Shown one piece after another: positions 33,515 to 42,928 of a DNA stretch of 64,000 nucleotides (the stretch's first letter is position 1; the number at the start of each line of letters is the position of its first letter). The notes beneath the pieces are model-generated. The model was not told the DNA's origin. It did not search any database and worked only from the letters and a program-made list of their open reading frames with translations. The stretch spans positions 248,001-312,000 of the forward strand of contig NZ_JABTEZ010000004.1 in NCBI RefSeq assembly GCF_015711605.1, written 5' to 3'. Both the position numbers and the translations under genes were made by a program. Source of the stretch: Planomonospora sp. ID67723. GTDB taxonomy: Bacteria; Actinomycetota; Actinomycetes; Streptosporangiales; Streptosporangiaceae.

Positions 33515-35671
33515 ATGACCACCTCTTCACCCACGCCAGAACCGCAGCGCGCTCCGGCTGTTCTACGCGCGGTATCTGCACCGACGATGAGGGGCCGCAG
33601 CAATGTGGCCGGGCCGGCCGCCGGCCCTCACCCTGCGACTGGTGAAACCTCTGCACTCGTGAGCCCTTCGCGAAAGGGGACACGGCTGCTGGTGCTGCTC
33701 AGCGCCCTCACCGTGACGTTCACGGCCCTGGTGACCGTTCATGCGCCTCCGGCGCACGCCACGACGGGCTGTACCGTCACCGCGTGGGGCACACAATCGG
33801 GCGCCTCAGCTATGGTGCCGTCCAGGCTGACCGATGTCGTGCAGGTGGCCGCCGGAGTCGGACACGGTCTGGCACTCAAGTCCGACGGCACCGTCGTGGC
33901 CTGGGGAGACACTGACGACGTACCTGCGCTGCCGTCCGGGCTGACCGATGTCGTGCAGGTGGCCGCCGGAGTCGGACACGGTCTGGCACTCAAGTCCGAC
34001 GGCACCGTGGTGGCCTGGGGATCCAACGCACAGGATCAGACGGCGGTGCCCAGCGATCTGACCGATGTCGTGCGGGTGGCCGCTGGCAGTTATCACAGTC
34101 TGGCGCTCAAGTCCGATGGCACCGTGGTGGCCTGGGGATTCAACGCCTCCGGTCAGGCGACGGTACCCAGCGGCTTGACCGATGTGGTGCAGGTCGCTGC
34201 CGGGCACGCCCACAGCCTGGCGCTCAAGTCCGATGGCACCGTGGTGGCCTGGGGATCCAACGCACAGGATCAGACGGCGGTGCCCAGCGGCTTGACCGAT
34301 GTCGTGCAGGTCGCCGGTGGCAGCAATCACAGTCTGGCGGTCACGTCCGACGGCACCGTGGTGGCCTGGGGATACCCCAATGATTCGATCGATGTGCCCA
34401 GCGGTCTGACCGATGTGGTGCAGGTCGCCGCCGGGACCCTGCACAGTCTGGCACTCAAGTCCGACGGCACCGTCGTCGCCTGGGGACACCACTCCTATGG
34501 CCAGACGGCGGTACCCAGCGGCCTCACCGGCGTAATCCAGATTGACAGTCAGTCCACCCACAGCGTGGCGTTGAGCTGCCGTTCAGAGGTCGAGTTCCAG
34601 CACCCAGCCATGACGGTCGCCGAAGAGACTGCAACGATCCAGCTACCGGTCACCCGCACCGGTACTGCGGCGGCGACCACCGTGGACTACGCCGTCACCG
34701 GCGGCAGCGCCGTCGCCGGATCCGACTTCACCTTCACCCCCGGTACGCTGAGGTTCGCGCCCGGTGAGAGCACCAAGACCATCGCGCTGGCCATCCGCAA
34801 CGATGCCACCCCCGAAGCCGCCGAGACGATCCGCATCACGCTGTCATCGCCCAGTTCAGGATCTGATCTGGGATCGGCGGCGTCGATGACGGTGACCATC
34901 ACCGCCAGCGACCACCCCGTCGGATTCGCTCGCACGACCTTGACCGTCGCGGAGAACGCCAGCACCCTCCGTCTGCCGGTGATCCGCACCGGTGCTGCGG
35001 CGGCGACCACCGTGGACTACGCCGTCACCGGCGGCAGCGCCGTCGCCGGATCCGACTTCACCTTCACCCCCGGTACGCTGAGGTTCGCGCCCGGTGAGAG
35101 CACCAAGACCATCGCGCTGGCCATCCGCAACGATGCCACCCCCGAAGCCGCCGAGACGATCCGCATCACGCTGTCATCGCCCAGTTCAGGATCTGATCTG
35201 GGATCGGCGGCGTCGATGACGGTGACCATCACCGCCAGCGACCAGCAGCCCGACGCCCTGATCAGCAGCGGTGGCGGCTACGTGGGCAACAACATCTACA
35301 ACACCACTGCGGCGGCGCAGAGCAAGACGACCGCGGTGCGCTGGAGCTGGAAGGGTGCCACCCGCAGCTTCTCCGTGCGCATCTACAACGACGGCAACGC
35401 CCCTGCCGTCATCGCCCTCAAGGGCAGCCGCGCCTCGAGCGGATCTGCGATCGGCTACTACGCTGGCAGCACCAACGTCACCGCCGCGCTGCAGTCGGCA
35501 TCGGGCTGGCGCGTCAGCGTGGCGCCCCGCTCCTACCGGTTGATCCGCATCCAGCTCCACGTCGCTCCTGGCGTCAGGGCCGGGACCCGCTCCGCCGCTG
35601 TCTCGGGCACCTGGGTCGGCGACGGCAGCCGCGTCGACCTGGTCAAGGCAGCGGTCACAGTCACCCGCTGA
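33515..35671 (+). CDS. Secreted RCC1-like repeat protein with two Calx-beta domains
   Basis: A 718-residue surface or secreted protein. The N-terminus has a positive region and a hydrophobic signal (TRLLVLLSALTVTFTALVTV, cleavage near AHATTG). Residues about 85-360 are seven beta-propeller repeats of the type LTDVVQVAAGVGHGLALKSD followed by GTVVAWG. Two Calx-beta domains follow (TVAEETATIQLPVTRTG and TTVDYAVTGGSAVAGSDFTF), then a C-terminal beta domain. ATG 33515 was chosen over an upstream TTG. Likely roles are adhesion or protein contact at the cell surface. The two Calx-beta units are encoded by identical DNA (see repeat). Confidence 0.86.
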   Translation: MTTSSPTPEPQRAPAVLRAVSAPTMRGRSNVAGPAAGPHPATGETSALVSPSRKGTRLLVLLSALTVTFTALVTVHAPPAHATTGCTVTAWGTQSGASAMVPSRLTDVVQVAAGVGHGLALKSDGTVVAWGDTDDVPALPSGLTDVVQVAAGVGHGLALKSDGTVVAWGSNAQDQTAVPSDLTDVVRVAAGSYHSLALKSDGTVVAWGFNASGQATVPSGLTDVVQVAAGHAHSLALKSDGTVVAWGSNAQDQTAVPSGLTDVVQVAGGSNHSLAVTSDGTVVAWGYPNDSIDVPSGLTDVVQVAAGTLHSLALKSDGTVVAWGHHSYGQTAVPSGLTGVIQIDSQSTHSVALSCRSEVEFQHPAMTVAEETATIQLPVTRTGTAAATTVDYAVTGGSAVAGSDFTFTPGTLRFAPGESTKTIALAIRNDATPEAAETIRITLSSPSSGSDLGSAASMTVTITASDHPVGFARTTLTVAENASTLRLPVIRTGAAAATTVDYAVTGGSAVAGSDFTFTPGTLRFAPGESTKTIALAIRNDATPEAAETIRITLSSPSSGSDLGSAASMTVTITASDQQPDALISSGGGYVGNNIYNTTAAAQSKTTAVRWSWKGATRSFSVRIYNDGNAPAVIALKGSRASSGSAIGYYAGSTNVTAALQSASGWRVSVAPRSYRLIRIQLHVAPGVRAGTRSAAVSGTWVGDGSRVDLVKAAVTVTR
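34665..35244 (+). repeat. 250-bp perfect direct repeat, period 330 bp
   Basis: Positions 34665-34914 and 34995-35244 are identical as far as I can compare them base by base; the 80 bp between copies are unique. The repeat encodes most of one Calx-beta domain. Identity at silent positions means a recent duplication or ongoing gene conversion, and the copy number may vary between isolates. Confidence 0.93.
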
Positions 35672-35691
35672 GCCCGAAGGTGGGGTAGAGC

Positions 35692-35735
35692 AAGTGGCTG
35701 GCTGTCGCGGTGATCACCGCGACAGCCAGCCACTT
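35692..35735. terminator. 44-bp perfect palindrome, likely bidirectional terminator
   Basis: Arms of 22 bp, AAGTGGCTGGCTGTCGCGGT plus GA and its exact complement, meet without a loop. It lies 20 bp after the RCC1-like gene and 160 bp from the end of the convergent DUF4328 gene. There is no T run, as is common in actinomycetes. Confidence 0.75.
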
Positions 35736-35897
35736 ACGCCGTGGTGAAGGCTTACCGCGCCCCCCCTGCGCGCTAGACATTGAGAATGCGCCCGTTCGCC
35801 TGTCGGCCCGGCAGACAGGGTGCGTCCGGTCGGACGCTGCCGCCGGGCGGCCGAGGGTTGCTGCCGCCCGGCAACCGTCCGATCTACCGATCAGCTC

Positions 35898-36620
35898 CTA
35901 GCCCGCCGGTGGGGAAGCAAAGACAGAGCGCTCTTGGAACGCGGTGATCTTCCAGACCACCGTGGCAGCCAGGGCGGCGCAGATCGCGCTCGGCGCGGCG
36001 AAGAAAACCTCGATCTTGGCGGTCAGGAGATAGGACGGCAGATCCTCACCGTCAGCCAGACTGTAGGCGAAGGCGGACGCGACCATGCTGACCAGCCATG
36101 ACAGCCACCATGCCAGCACCAGCGGCGAACGACGGACGGTGTCCAAGGTCAGATGGCCGAGCGTGGTGAAGCCCGCTGAGCCCAGCTTGGAGGTGATCCA
36201 GATGTCGTCGACGATCTGCCGGGGGTACCACAGGTGCACGATCGGAAAGCCCCAGCCGAAGACGATCCAGGCGGCGTGCCTGCGATGTGGGAGCACCATC
36301 AGGGCCTGGGCGTTGGCGCGGGCCCGAAACAGCCAGATCATGAACACGACAGCGGTCGTGAAGAAGGTTGCGGTCATCGGGATGGCGGAAGCCAGGTAGA
36401 GAAAGTCGTTGCAGTCAACCGCGACCATGTCGACTGTGTCTGGGGCCTCGATGAGAGCGGAGAGCAAGAAGACGCGGTCGACGGTGATGACGAGCGCGGC
36501 CAGATCGACCAGCGTGGTGACGCCCAGCAGGACCACGACTGTGATGGCCAGGCCACGGATCGGCCGGACCGGCGTGAGCAGGGTGGGAGCGGGCGGGGCG
36601 GCGAGGTGGGAGGGATGCAT
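35898..36620 (-). CDS. DUF4328 membrane protein
   Basis: A 240-residue protein with about six transmembrane segments (PIRGLAITVVVLLGVTTLVD, IPMTATFFTTAVVFMIWLF). The family region is FRARANAQALMVLPHRRHAA followed by WIVFGWGFPIVHLWYPRQIV, where the P-x-V-x-x-W-Y-P is characteristic of DUF4328. Function unknown. The start at ATG 36620 lies 32 bp after the sortase stop, so it is probably the last gene of the sortase operon. Confidence 0.88.
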   Translation of the reverse strand: MHPSHLAAPPAPTLLTPVRPIRGLAITVVVLLGVTTLVDLAALVITVDRVFLLSALIEAPDTVDMVAVDCNDFLYLASAIPMTATFFTTAVVFMIWLFRARANAQALMVLPHRRHAAWIVFGWGFPIVHLWYPRQIVDDIWITSKLGSAGFTTLGHLTLDTVRRSPLVLAWWLSWLVSMVASAFAYSLADGEDLPSYLLTAKIEVFFAAPSAICAALAATVVWKITAFQERSVFASPPAG

Positions 36621-36651
36621 GATGTCCTTCAGGTGGTGCGGAGGGTGCGGG

Positions 36652-37425
36652 TCAGCGGGCGGCGGCGTAGACGATCACGTTGTCGGTGTAGCTGCGGGCG
36701 CGGGTGTCGAAGTCCCCGCCGCAGGTGATCAGCCGCAGGCCGGCGTGGTCGAGGGCGCCGTAGACGCGGCCGGTGGGGAAGTTGCGCTTGGGTGCTTTTT
36801 CGATGCCCTCCACGATGAAGGTGACGGTGCTGCCGTCGCGGCGGGTGATCTCGATGGCATCGCCGGGCAGGAGCTGGCGCAGCCGGGCGAAGACTGCGGG
36901 CCCGGTGGTGGTGTCGACGTGGCCGAGGATCACTGCGGGGCCGGCCTCGCCCGGGGTGGGGCCGTGCTTGTACCAGCCGGTCGTATTCGGGTGATCGATG
37001 GGCGGGGTGCCCACGGTCCCGTCGTCTTCCAGGCCGACCGTGCCGATCGGAGCCGACACGCCGATCGCGGGGATGCGGATACGGACCGGCGTCGAGCGCG
37101 GCAGCGCGGCGGCGGGGGAAACCGGATCCGTCTCGAGCGCTGTGGCAGGGTCGGGAACCGGCTGCAGCATCAGGGGACGCGCGGCGCCGCTCTGCGGTGC
37201 GGCGGCAGTGCCGCGGTCAGAGGCGTCCAGGATTCTGCTGGTCATCGCCAGCGGGGTGGCGATCGCGGCCAGCACACCGGTGATGACCAGGACCCAGGTG
37301 AACGCGCTCCAGGGGCGCGGCGCAGGGCGAGGTGGGGGCACCGGGGCCGGTGGGGGCGCCGACTGGACCCACAAGATGCCCTGGCGGTCGAACCAGGCGT
37401 AATACGGCCCCTGCTCAGTAGCCAT
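36652..37425 (-). CDS. Class E/F-type sortase
   Basis: A 257-residue membrane-anchored transpeptidase that attaches surface proteins to the cell wall. The N-terminal cytoplasmic tail is Pro-rich, then one transmembrane helix (WVLVITGVLAAIATPLAM). The catalytic domain carries AVILGHVDTTTGPAVFARLR (His), AGLRLITCGGDFDTRARSYT (Cys and Arg) and NVIVYA at the end. ATG 37425 overlaps the stop of the upstream gene. Two putative substrates with C-terminal hydrophobic tails are encoded directly upstream, so the operon is self-contained. Confidence 0.93.
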   Translation of the reverse strand: MATEQGPYYAWFDRQGILWVQSAPPPAPVPPPRPAPRPWSAFTWVLVITGVLAAIATPLAMTSRILDASDRGTAAAPQSGAARPLMLQPVPDPATALETDPVSPAAALPRSTPVRIRIPAIGVSAPIGTVGLEDDGTVGTPPIDHPNTTGWYKHGPTPGEAGPAVILGHVDTTTGPAVFARLRQLLPGDAIEITRRDGSTVTFIVEGIEKAPKRNFPTGRVYGALDHAGLRLITCGGDFDTRARSYTDNVIVYAAAR

Positions 37426-38233
37426 GGATGCGCTTGCGGCGGATCTCCAGGCCGAGCCCGATGACCAGCAGCAGGCCGGCTCCGGCGGCGGCATACGGCC
37501 AGATGTTGGCCTCGGACAGGCCGCCGCCGCCGGTGGAGGCGCCGCCCTTGGGTGTCACCTCGGTCTGTACCAGCGACTCACTGGTGGTGCTGCGCGTCGG
37601 CGTGGCCGTGACCGTCACGGTCGGTGTGGGCTTCGGAGTCGGGGTGGGGGGCGGGGTGGGACTTGCGCTGGGGGTGGCGGTCGGGGTGCTGCCAGCGGTG
37701 GTGACGGTGATGGTGGCCAGCGCCGGAGCCGCGGCGTCGACCGTGCACAGGGTCTGCTGCTGGGTGCCGTTGTGGGTGATGGTCACTGTCAGGTTCCCGG
37801 GGGTCAGGGTGAGGCTGCCGGTCCGGTCGGGGGTCACGGTTCCCTTCATCGGCGGCAGCTGCAGGGCCTGGCCGGCGGTCAGCGCTGAGGTGGTGGCGGC
37901 GGAGCTGGTGGTGATGGTGCCGCTCTGGGATCCGGAGACGGTGAGGACGGCACGCTGGGCGATCGATCCGGCGGGCCGGTCGTCTACGGCCAGCAGGCCG
38001 GTGGTGAGGTTCCACTCGATCGCCACCGGCTTGCCCGCCATCGCCGTGGTCGGAATGTTGGCCGTGGCCTGCATCGCGGCGGCGGCTCCGGTGCCCAGCG
38101 GCGCCTGGCAGGTGTAGCTGACGGTGGCCTGCACCGTGACAGGAGACGGTTCAGCGGCTGCCGGGGCGATCCCCGTCAGGGAGCACAACGTGCCGAGGAG
38201 AGCGAACGCGAGCAGGCGGGCGGGCGTATTCAC
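37415..38233 (-). CDS. Secreted surface protein, DUF6801-like, with C-terminal anchor
   Basis: A 272-residue exported protein. The signal peptide is LLAFALLGTLCSLTGIAPAA. The body has SYTCQAPLGTGAAAAMQATA and a late Cys, the pattern of DUF6801-like immunoglobulin-type domains, with two Cys that can form a disulfide. Then a Thr/Pro-rich spacer, a GGASTGGGGL stretch that could serve as a sorting signal, a transmembrane helix and the basic tail EIRRKRIHGY. GTG 38233 has AAGGA 7 nt upstream and is preferred to ATG 38239. Probable substrate of the adjacent sortase. Confidence 0.82.
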   Translation of the reverse strand: MNTPARLLAFALLGTLCSLTGIAPAAAEPSPVTVQATVSYTCQAPLGTGAAAAMQATANIPTTAMAGKPVAIEWNLTTGLLAVDDRPAGSIAQRAVLTVSGSQSGTITTSSAATTSALTAGQALQLPPMKGTVTPDRTGSLTLTPGNLTVTITHNGTQQQTLCTVDAAAPALATITVTTAGSTPTATPSASPTPPPTPTPKPTPTVTVTATPTRSTTSESLVQTEVTPKGGASTGGGGLSEANIWPYAAAGAGLLLVIGLGLEIRRKRIHGY

Positions 38234-38270
38234 AGACATTCCTTCGCAACGGGGATCGAGAGCCGGGTGG

Positions 38271-38918
38271 TCAGGGGGCGCGGTGCTGGCCGATATGGCG
38301 CTCGCGCGGGCCGGTGGCAGAGATGCTGGCGGGCCGGCGCCGCGGAGTGCGGCGGTCAACGGCGATCAACCCGGCGATCACCGCGAGGATCAGCATGAGG
38401 GCGGGCACGGCCAGCTGCAGCTCGACGCCGGCATCGGGTGAGGAGTCACCTACCGAGGAGACCGAGGTGATCGGAGCCACGGAGGCAAATGGCGTAGGTG
38501 CTGGGGCGGGGCCGGTCGGTGCCATCGGCGGCGCTGGCACCAGTGAGGGCGTCGCCTCGGGGAAGGCGGGCGCATCGTCGGTGGCGTCCGTGCCGGTGGG
38601 CACCGGCGCAACGGGCTCCAGGGGCGGCAGGCTCGCGGGCGCTGGAGGCGCAGGCGCCGAGGAGGAGGGGGCCGGTGAGGAGGTGACGGGCGCCGGGGTG
38701 GCGGACGGCTGATCGGTCACCGTCACGGTGACGGTGGGCTGCGGGAGTGGCGGCTGCGGTGAGGGGGAGGCGTTGTTCCCGTCCTCGGGGCCCGGGTCCG
38801 GCTCGATCACATCAGGTGTGGGCGCGTGAACAGGTGATGCCCATGCTGCGGAAGTGGCCGCATAGGCCGCGCTGAACGAGGCGGCCAGCACCACCCCCGC
38901 CACCATCACCCGCTTCAT
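38271..38918 (-). CDS. Pro/Ser/Thr-rich secreted protein with C-terminal membrane anchor
   Basis: A 215-residue low-complexity surface protein. It has a signal peptide (MKRVMVAGVVLAASFSAAYA), then a long Pro/Ala/Ser/Thr-rich stalk (PAPSSSAPAPPAPASLPPLE), a hydrophobic helix (LAVPALMLILAVIAGLIAVD) and a basic tail (RRTPRRRPAS). This is the layout of a wall-spanning stalk protein, made with the DUF6801-like protein and sortase in one operon. No enzymatic domain. It has no clear LPxTG motif, so it may remain membrane-bound. Confidence 0.78.
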   Translation of the reverse strand: MKRVMVAGVVLAASFSAAYAATSAAWASPVHAPTPDVIEPDPGPEDGNNASPSPQPPLPQPTVTVTVTDQPSATPAPVTSSPAPSSSAPAPPAPASLPPLEPVAPVPTGTDATDDAPAFPEATPSLVPAPPMAPTGPAPAPTPFASVAPITSVSSVGDSSPDAGVELQLAVPALMLILAVIAGLIAVDRRTPRRRPASISATGPRERHIGQHRAP

Positions 38919-39257
38919 CGCTTCCCTTGTGATCGACCCGACGCTTCACCGCCCGCAGCAAGAACGAACATAATGCCCTATTGATGTTTATATAGGAAGA
39001 TTGCTCGCAGATGGGACATAAAGGTTAAGAAGGTAGACGGCCGAGCCTGGCGCCTGCTCGACGCCTTCATGGCCGACGGCATTCGCGACCGCCGCCCGCA
39101 TGGACAGATCGCCACACAAGATCACAAAAGTCTGGTCGGCCAGGCAGTGGCCCGCCCCTTCCCTCGCCTGCAGCTCGCGACCTCGCGCAAGCCGAGTTGA
39201 TCCTCATATGTTCCTTTTTGATCTACTGATACCTTGCTGTCTGTTTACGTACCTTTT
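38919..39257. promoter_or_regulatory. Divergent intergenic region with AT-rich promoter-like DNA
   Basis: 339 bp without a confident gene. The left part is AT-rich (TGTTTATATAGGAAGATTGC near 38985; GACATAAAGGTTAAG near 39015) and probably drives the sortase operon leftward. A short coding-like scrap (KVDGRAWRLLDAFMADGIRD, about 39027-39095) is a gene remnant. The right part must hold the promoter for the DNRLRE protein. Confidence 0.45.
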
Positions 39258-42200
39258 ATGCTCATTGGGGTTCCTGTGGTATGGATCCGGAGGGCCGCCG
39301 CGGTCCGGCGGAGCGCGTTGCCGCGCGTAGAAGCCCAGTTCGGGATGGCGCTGACAGCGGCGATCCTGGTGGCTGCGTTGGCTGTTCTTACTGGTGCAGG
39401 CCCCGCTTTGGCGGCCGGACCGGTGCAGGCTCTCTCCTCGGCGGGGGCGGTCCTGGAGCCTGATCCCGGGATCGAGAACACGGCTGAGGCGCAGGACGGC
39501 GACGCGGCCGATGAGGCCGACGCCGCCCGGGCGAAGGCGACGGCGCTGGCGCGCGCCGCGGGCGAGCCGGTGCCGGTGCCGCAGCTGACCGACGAGGTCA
39601 GCACCACGATCGCCAACCCCGACGGCAGCTACACCACGAACATCACCTCGGGTCCGTCCCAGCTGAAGCAGGACTCGGGGTGGGCTCCCATCGACACGGC
39701 GCTGGTCGCCGACGGCGAGGTGCTCAAGCCGCGCGCCGGTAAGGCCGAGGTGGAGGTCTCTAACGGCGGCAGCGGGCCGATGGCCAAGCTGACCGACGAA
39801 GAGGGGCGCGTGTTCGCACTGCAGTGGCCGACCGCCCTGCCCAAGCCCGTCATCACCGGCAACGTCGCCACCTTCGTCGATGCGGCGGGCCCGTCGGCGG
39901 ACCTGGTGGTGACCGTGCTGCCCACCGGCTTCCAGCATGACGTGCTGTTGCGCAAGCGGCCCACCGAACCGCTGGAGCTGCGCATCCCGGTGCGCACCGA
40001 GGGCGTGGAGCTGTCGGAGACCAAGAGCGGGCGGCTGGTGCTGACCGACAGCGGCGGCGCAGACAGCAACGAGGTGGTCGCCTCCGCGCCGCAGCCGCTG
40101 ATGTGGGACGCCGAGGGCCGCAGCAAGCTGCACCGCCAAAGCGTGCCGATCGACACCCAGGTGGAGTCAACCGGTGAGGCGACCACCCTGGTACTCAAGC
40201 CCGACTCCGACTTCCTGGCCGATCCGGCAACCACCTACCCGGTGACCATCGACCCGACCACCACGCTGCCGATCCAGGCCGACACCGATGTCGCCACCTC
40301 GTGGGCTTCGCACCCGGGCGATCAGATGATCATCGCGGGCACGATGCCGAAGCAAAGCGGCAGCGGCACCGACATCATGCGCTCCTACGTCAAGTTCAAC
40401 ACCAGCGCGCTGAACGGCATGCGGGTCACCGCGGCCACCTTGTCGCTGTGGAACCTGGAGACCCACGCCTGCGGCAGCGCGGTCGGCTCCGGCATCCTCG
40501 TCCAGCGCGTCAGCAAGGCCTGGGATCAAACGACGCTGACCTGGAGCAACAGGCCCACCGCGGGGACCAGCGGCCAAGCGGTCAACCGTCAGGGCCGGGG
40601 CCGTACCTGGAGCGCGGCCTGCTCCACCGCCGCTGGCTATCTGAGCTGGCCGGTCACCGCCATCGCTCAGTCCTGGGCCGATGGCGTAGCCAACTACGGC
40701 TTTCAGCTGCGCGGCACCAACGAGGCCGAGACCACCAACTGGCGGGCTTTTGCCGCCACCGAGCACACGGTCAAGCGGCCGCCGACCCTGTCGGTCACTT
40801 ACCACGTGCCGCTCAAGACCATCGTTTCGGGCAACTGGCACAAGCTGATCGCCGCGCACAGCGGCCAGGTTCTGCAGGTCGACAACGGCGTACTGGCCAG
40901 CGGAACGGCGGTCAGCCAGGGGCCGTACGAGGGCTGGCCGTGGCAGGTGTGGCGCTTCGATGCGCAAAGCGACGGCAGCTACAAGATCGTCAACCGGCAC
41001 AGCGGGAAGCTGCTGGCCGTCAACGGCGCCAGCACCGCCGACGGCGCGCTCATCCAGCAGTCCGACAACACCACCTGCGCCTGCGCGACCTGGTACGTCG
41101 AGAACACCGGCGGCGGCCTGATTCGGCTGTGGGCCAAGCACAGCAGCAAGGTGATCGAGGTGGCCGGAGCCTCGACCGCCGATAACGCACTCATCCAGCA
41201 GCGGACTGCCCTGACCACCGACAACCAAAAGTGGATGATAAAGGTGGTGTCGGCGCCCTCGGCCGGTGCGATGACCGTGACCCCGTCGGCCTCGGTGAGC
41301 GGAGTGATCACCACCAGTACGGTGACGCCGACGCTGCGCACAACGCTCACCGACAGCGCTAGCGGCACGCTGACCGGCGCCTTCGAAGTCGAGCACGACC
41401 CCTCCGTGCCAGCCCAGGGCAGCGGATCAATCTGGTCGCACAGCATGAGCAATGTGGCCTCCGGCAGCACAGTCGAGGCCGCCGTCCCCGACGGCAAGCT
41501 GGCCGACGGCTGGCTGGTGCGCTGGCGGGTACGCGCAATCTCCGCCACCTCCTCCTCAGCGTGGTCGGCCTGGCAGCAGGTGAGGGTCACCATCCCGGAC
41601 GCGTCGAGTGGGATGTCGACCGATCCGCCGGTCGCCGACGGCGGATTGATGAGCACCCTGACTCCCACGCTGAAGGCGCAGATCAGCGACAGCGATCCCC
41701 AATGGCTGGCCGCGCGGTTCGAGTGGTGGGTCGCCGGCGGTGACCTGGTGGGCTCGGAGGAGACCGCGCTGGCTCCGCACGGCACGCACACGGCTCAGAT
41801 CCCCGCGGGTGCTTTCGCCGACGGCACCCGGGTGTCGTGGCGGGTGCGGGCCTTCAACGCCGCCGGCACGACCGGCCCGTGGAGCGCCTGGCACACCTTC
41901 CTGCTCGCGGTCGAACCGCCGGCCAAGTCGGCGGTGGTCGCCTCCAGCGACTTCCCGGAAAACCAGGTAGGCCAGCCGGTGGGCACATCCGGCGCCTTCA
42001 CCTTCAGCGCCAACGGGCAGGCCACCGTGGTGGCCTACCTGTGGGATGTCGACAACCAGAGCCCGACCCAGCGGGTGGAGGCCGAGGCTGCGGGCGGTAC
42101 GGCCGGCATCTCCTACACCCCGACCGACGACAGTGAGCACATTCTGTATGTGCACGCGGTGGATGCGGCCGGTCGGCTCTCCCCGCGGGCGGCCTACCGC

Positions 42201-42866
42201 TTCCAAGCTGGGCGCGTCAGTACGCTACCGGTGGCGCACCTGCCGCTGGATGAAGGCGACGGCGTCACCCCTGACTACTCCGGCAACGGCCACGATGCCA
42301 CCCTCACTGAGGGCGCCAGCGCGAGTTACGACGACGTGACCGGTCGCTTCGGCCTGGCCCTGGATGGCATCGGCGGCCATGCCTACACCGCAGGCCCGGT
42401 GATCCGCACCGATGCCAGCTTCACCGTCAACGCCTGGGTCCGGCTGAACGCCACCGGCGCCTCGGCCACCGCCGTGGGCCAGGACGGCACGCATGCCAGC
42501 GCCCTGATGCTGGGCTATTCGCAGGCTGTGGACCGTTGGGCGCTGTCGCTGCCGACCAGCGACAGCGACGCCGCCCTCAGCGTCCAGGCGACCTCGGCCG
42601 CGGCTCCGGCGCTGAATGAGTGGGTACATCTGGCCGGGGTGTACGACGCCGCGGCGGGGCAGATCCGGCTGTATGTCAACGGCCAGCTGGAAGGCAGCGC
42701 GCCGATCAGCTCCGTCTGGCAGGCGGGCGGGCCGATGACGATCGGCCGCGCCAAGCTGGGCGGCGCACCGGCCGGCTTCTGGCCCGGCGACCTCGACGAG
42801 GTCATTGTGTACCAGCGGGCGCTAAGTGAAGTCGAGATCGCCGAGCTCGTCGCCTCGGCTGGCTAG
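39258..42866 (+). CDS. Large secreted protein: DNRLRE, ricin-type lectin and LamG domains
   Basis: About 1,202 residues. It has an N-terminal signal or anchor (MALTAAILVAALAVLTGAGP). A domain with QLTDEVSTTIANPDGSYTTN is typical of proteins encoded next to RHS genes. The DNRLRE-type region has IMRSYVKFNTSALNGMRVTA and WDQTTLTWSNRPTAG. Ricin-B-like repeats follow (NRHSGKLLAVNGASTADGAL, KHSSKVIEVAGASTADNALI), then two fibronectin-like modules and a C-terminal LamG/concanavalin domain (LDEGDGVTPDYSGNGHDATL). The start could be ATG 39258 or GTG 39276. It probably binds glycans at the wall and works with the RHS protein next door. Confidence 0.86.
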   Translation: MLIGVPVVWIRRAAAVRRSALPRVEAQFGMALTAAILVAALAVLTGAGPALAAGPVQALSSAGAVLEPDPGIENTAEAQDGDAADEADAARAKATALARAAGEPVPVPQLTDEVSTTIANPDGSYTTNITSGPSQLKQDSGWAPIDTALVADGEVLKPRAGKAEVEVSNGGSGPMAKLTDEEGRVFALQWPTALPKPVITGNVATFVDAAGPSADLVVTVLPTGFQHDVLLRKRPTEPLELRIPVRTEGVELSETKSGRLVLTDSGGADSNEVVASAPQPLMWDAEGRSKLHRQSVPIDTQVESTGEATTLVLKPDSDFLADPATTYPVTIDPTTTLPIQADTDVATSWASHPGDQMIIAGTMPKQSGSGTDIMRSYVKFNTSALNGMRVTAATLSLWNLETHACGSAVGSGILVQRVSKAWDQTTLTWSNRPTAGTSGQAVNRQGRGRTWSAACSTAAGYLSWPVTAIAQSWADGVANYGFQLRGTNEAETTNWRAFAATEHTVKRPPTLSVTYHVPLKTIVSGNWHKLIAAHSGQVLQVDNGVLASGTAVSQGPYEGWPWQVWRFDAQSDGSYKIVNRHSGKLLAVNGASTADGALIQQSDNTTCACATWYVENTGGGLIRLWAKHSSKVIEVAGASTADNALIQQRTALTTDNQKWMIKVVSAPSAGAMTVTPSASVSGVITTSTVTPTLRTTLTDSASGTLTGAFEVEHDPSVPAQGSGSIWSHSMSNVASGSTVEAAVPDGKLADGWLVRWRVRAISATSSSAWSAWQQVRVTIPDASSGMSTDPPVADGGLMSTLTPTLKAQISDSDPQWLAARFEWWVAGGDLVGSEETALAPHGTHTAQIPAGAFADGTRVSWRVRAFNAAGTTGPWSAWHTFLLAVEPPAKSAVVASSDFPENQVGQPVGTSGAFTFSANGQATVVAYLWDVDNQSPTQRVEAEAAGGTAGISYTPTDDSEHILYVHAVDAAGRLSPRAAYRFQAGRVSTLPVAHLPLDEGDGVTPDYSGNGHDATLTEGASASYDDVTGRFGLALDGIGGHAYTAGPVIRTDASFTVNAWVRLNATGASATAVGQDGTHASALMLGYSQAVDRWALSLPTSDSDAALSVQATSAAAPALNEWVHLAGVYDAAAGQIRLYVNGQLEGSAPISSVWQAGGPMTIGRAKLGGAPAGFWPGDLDEVIVYQRALSEVEIAELVASAG

Positions 42867-42896
42867 AGCAACCGGGAGGCGCTGCTGCACTCTCGC

Positions 42897-42928
42897 ATGG
42901 CCGCCGACACCTTGGTGTCGGCGGCCAT
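42897..42928. terminator. Terminator hairpin after the LamG protein gene
   Basis: Perfect 15-bp arms (ATGGCCGCCGACACC and its complement) around a 2-nt loop, 31 bp after the stop codon. It is followed by TACCAATTTGG, AT-richer than its surroundings. Confidence 0.85.
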
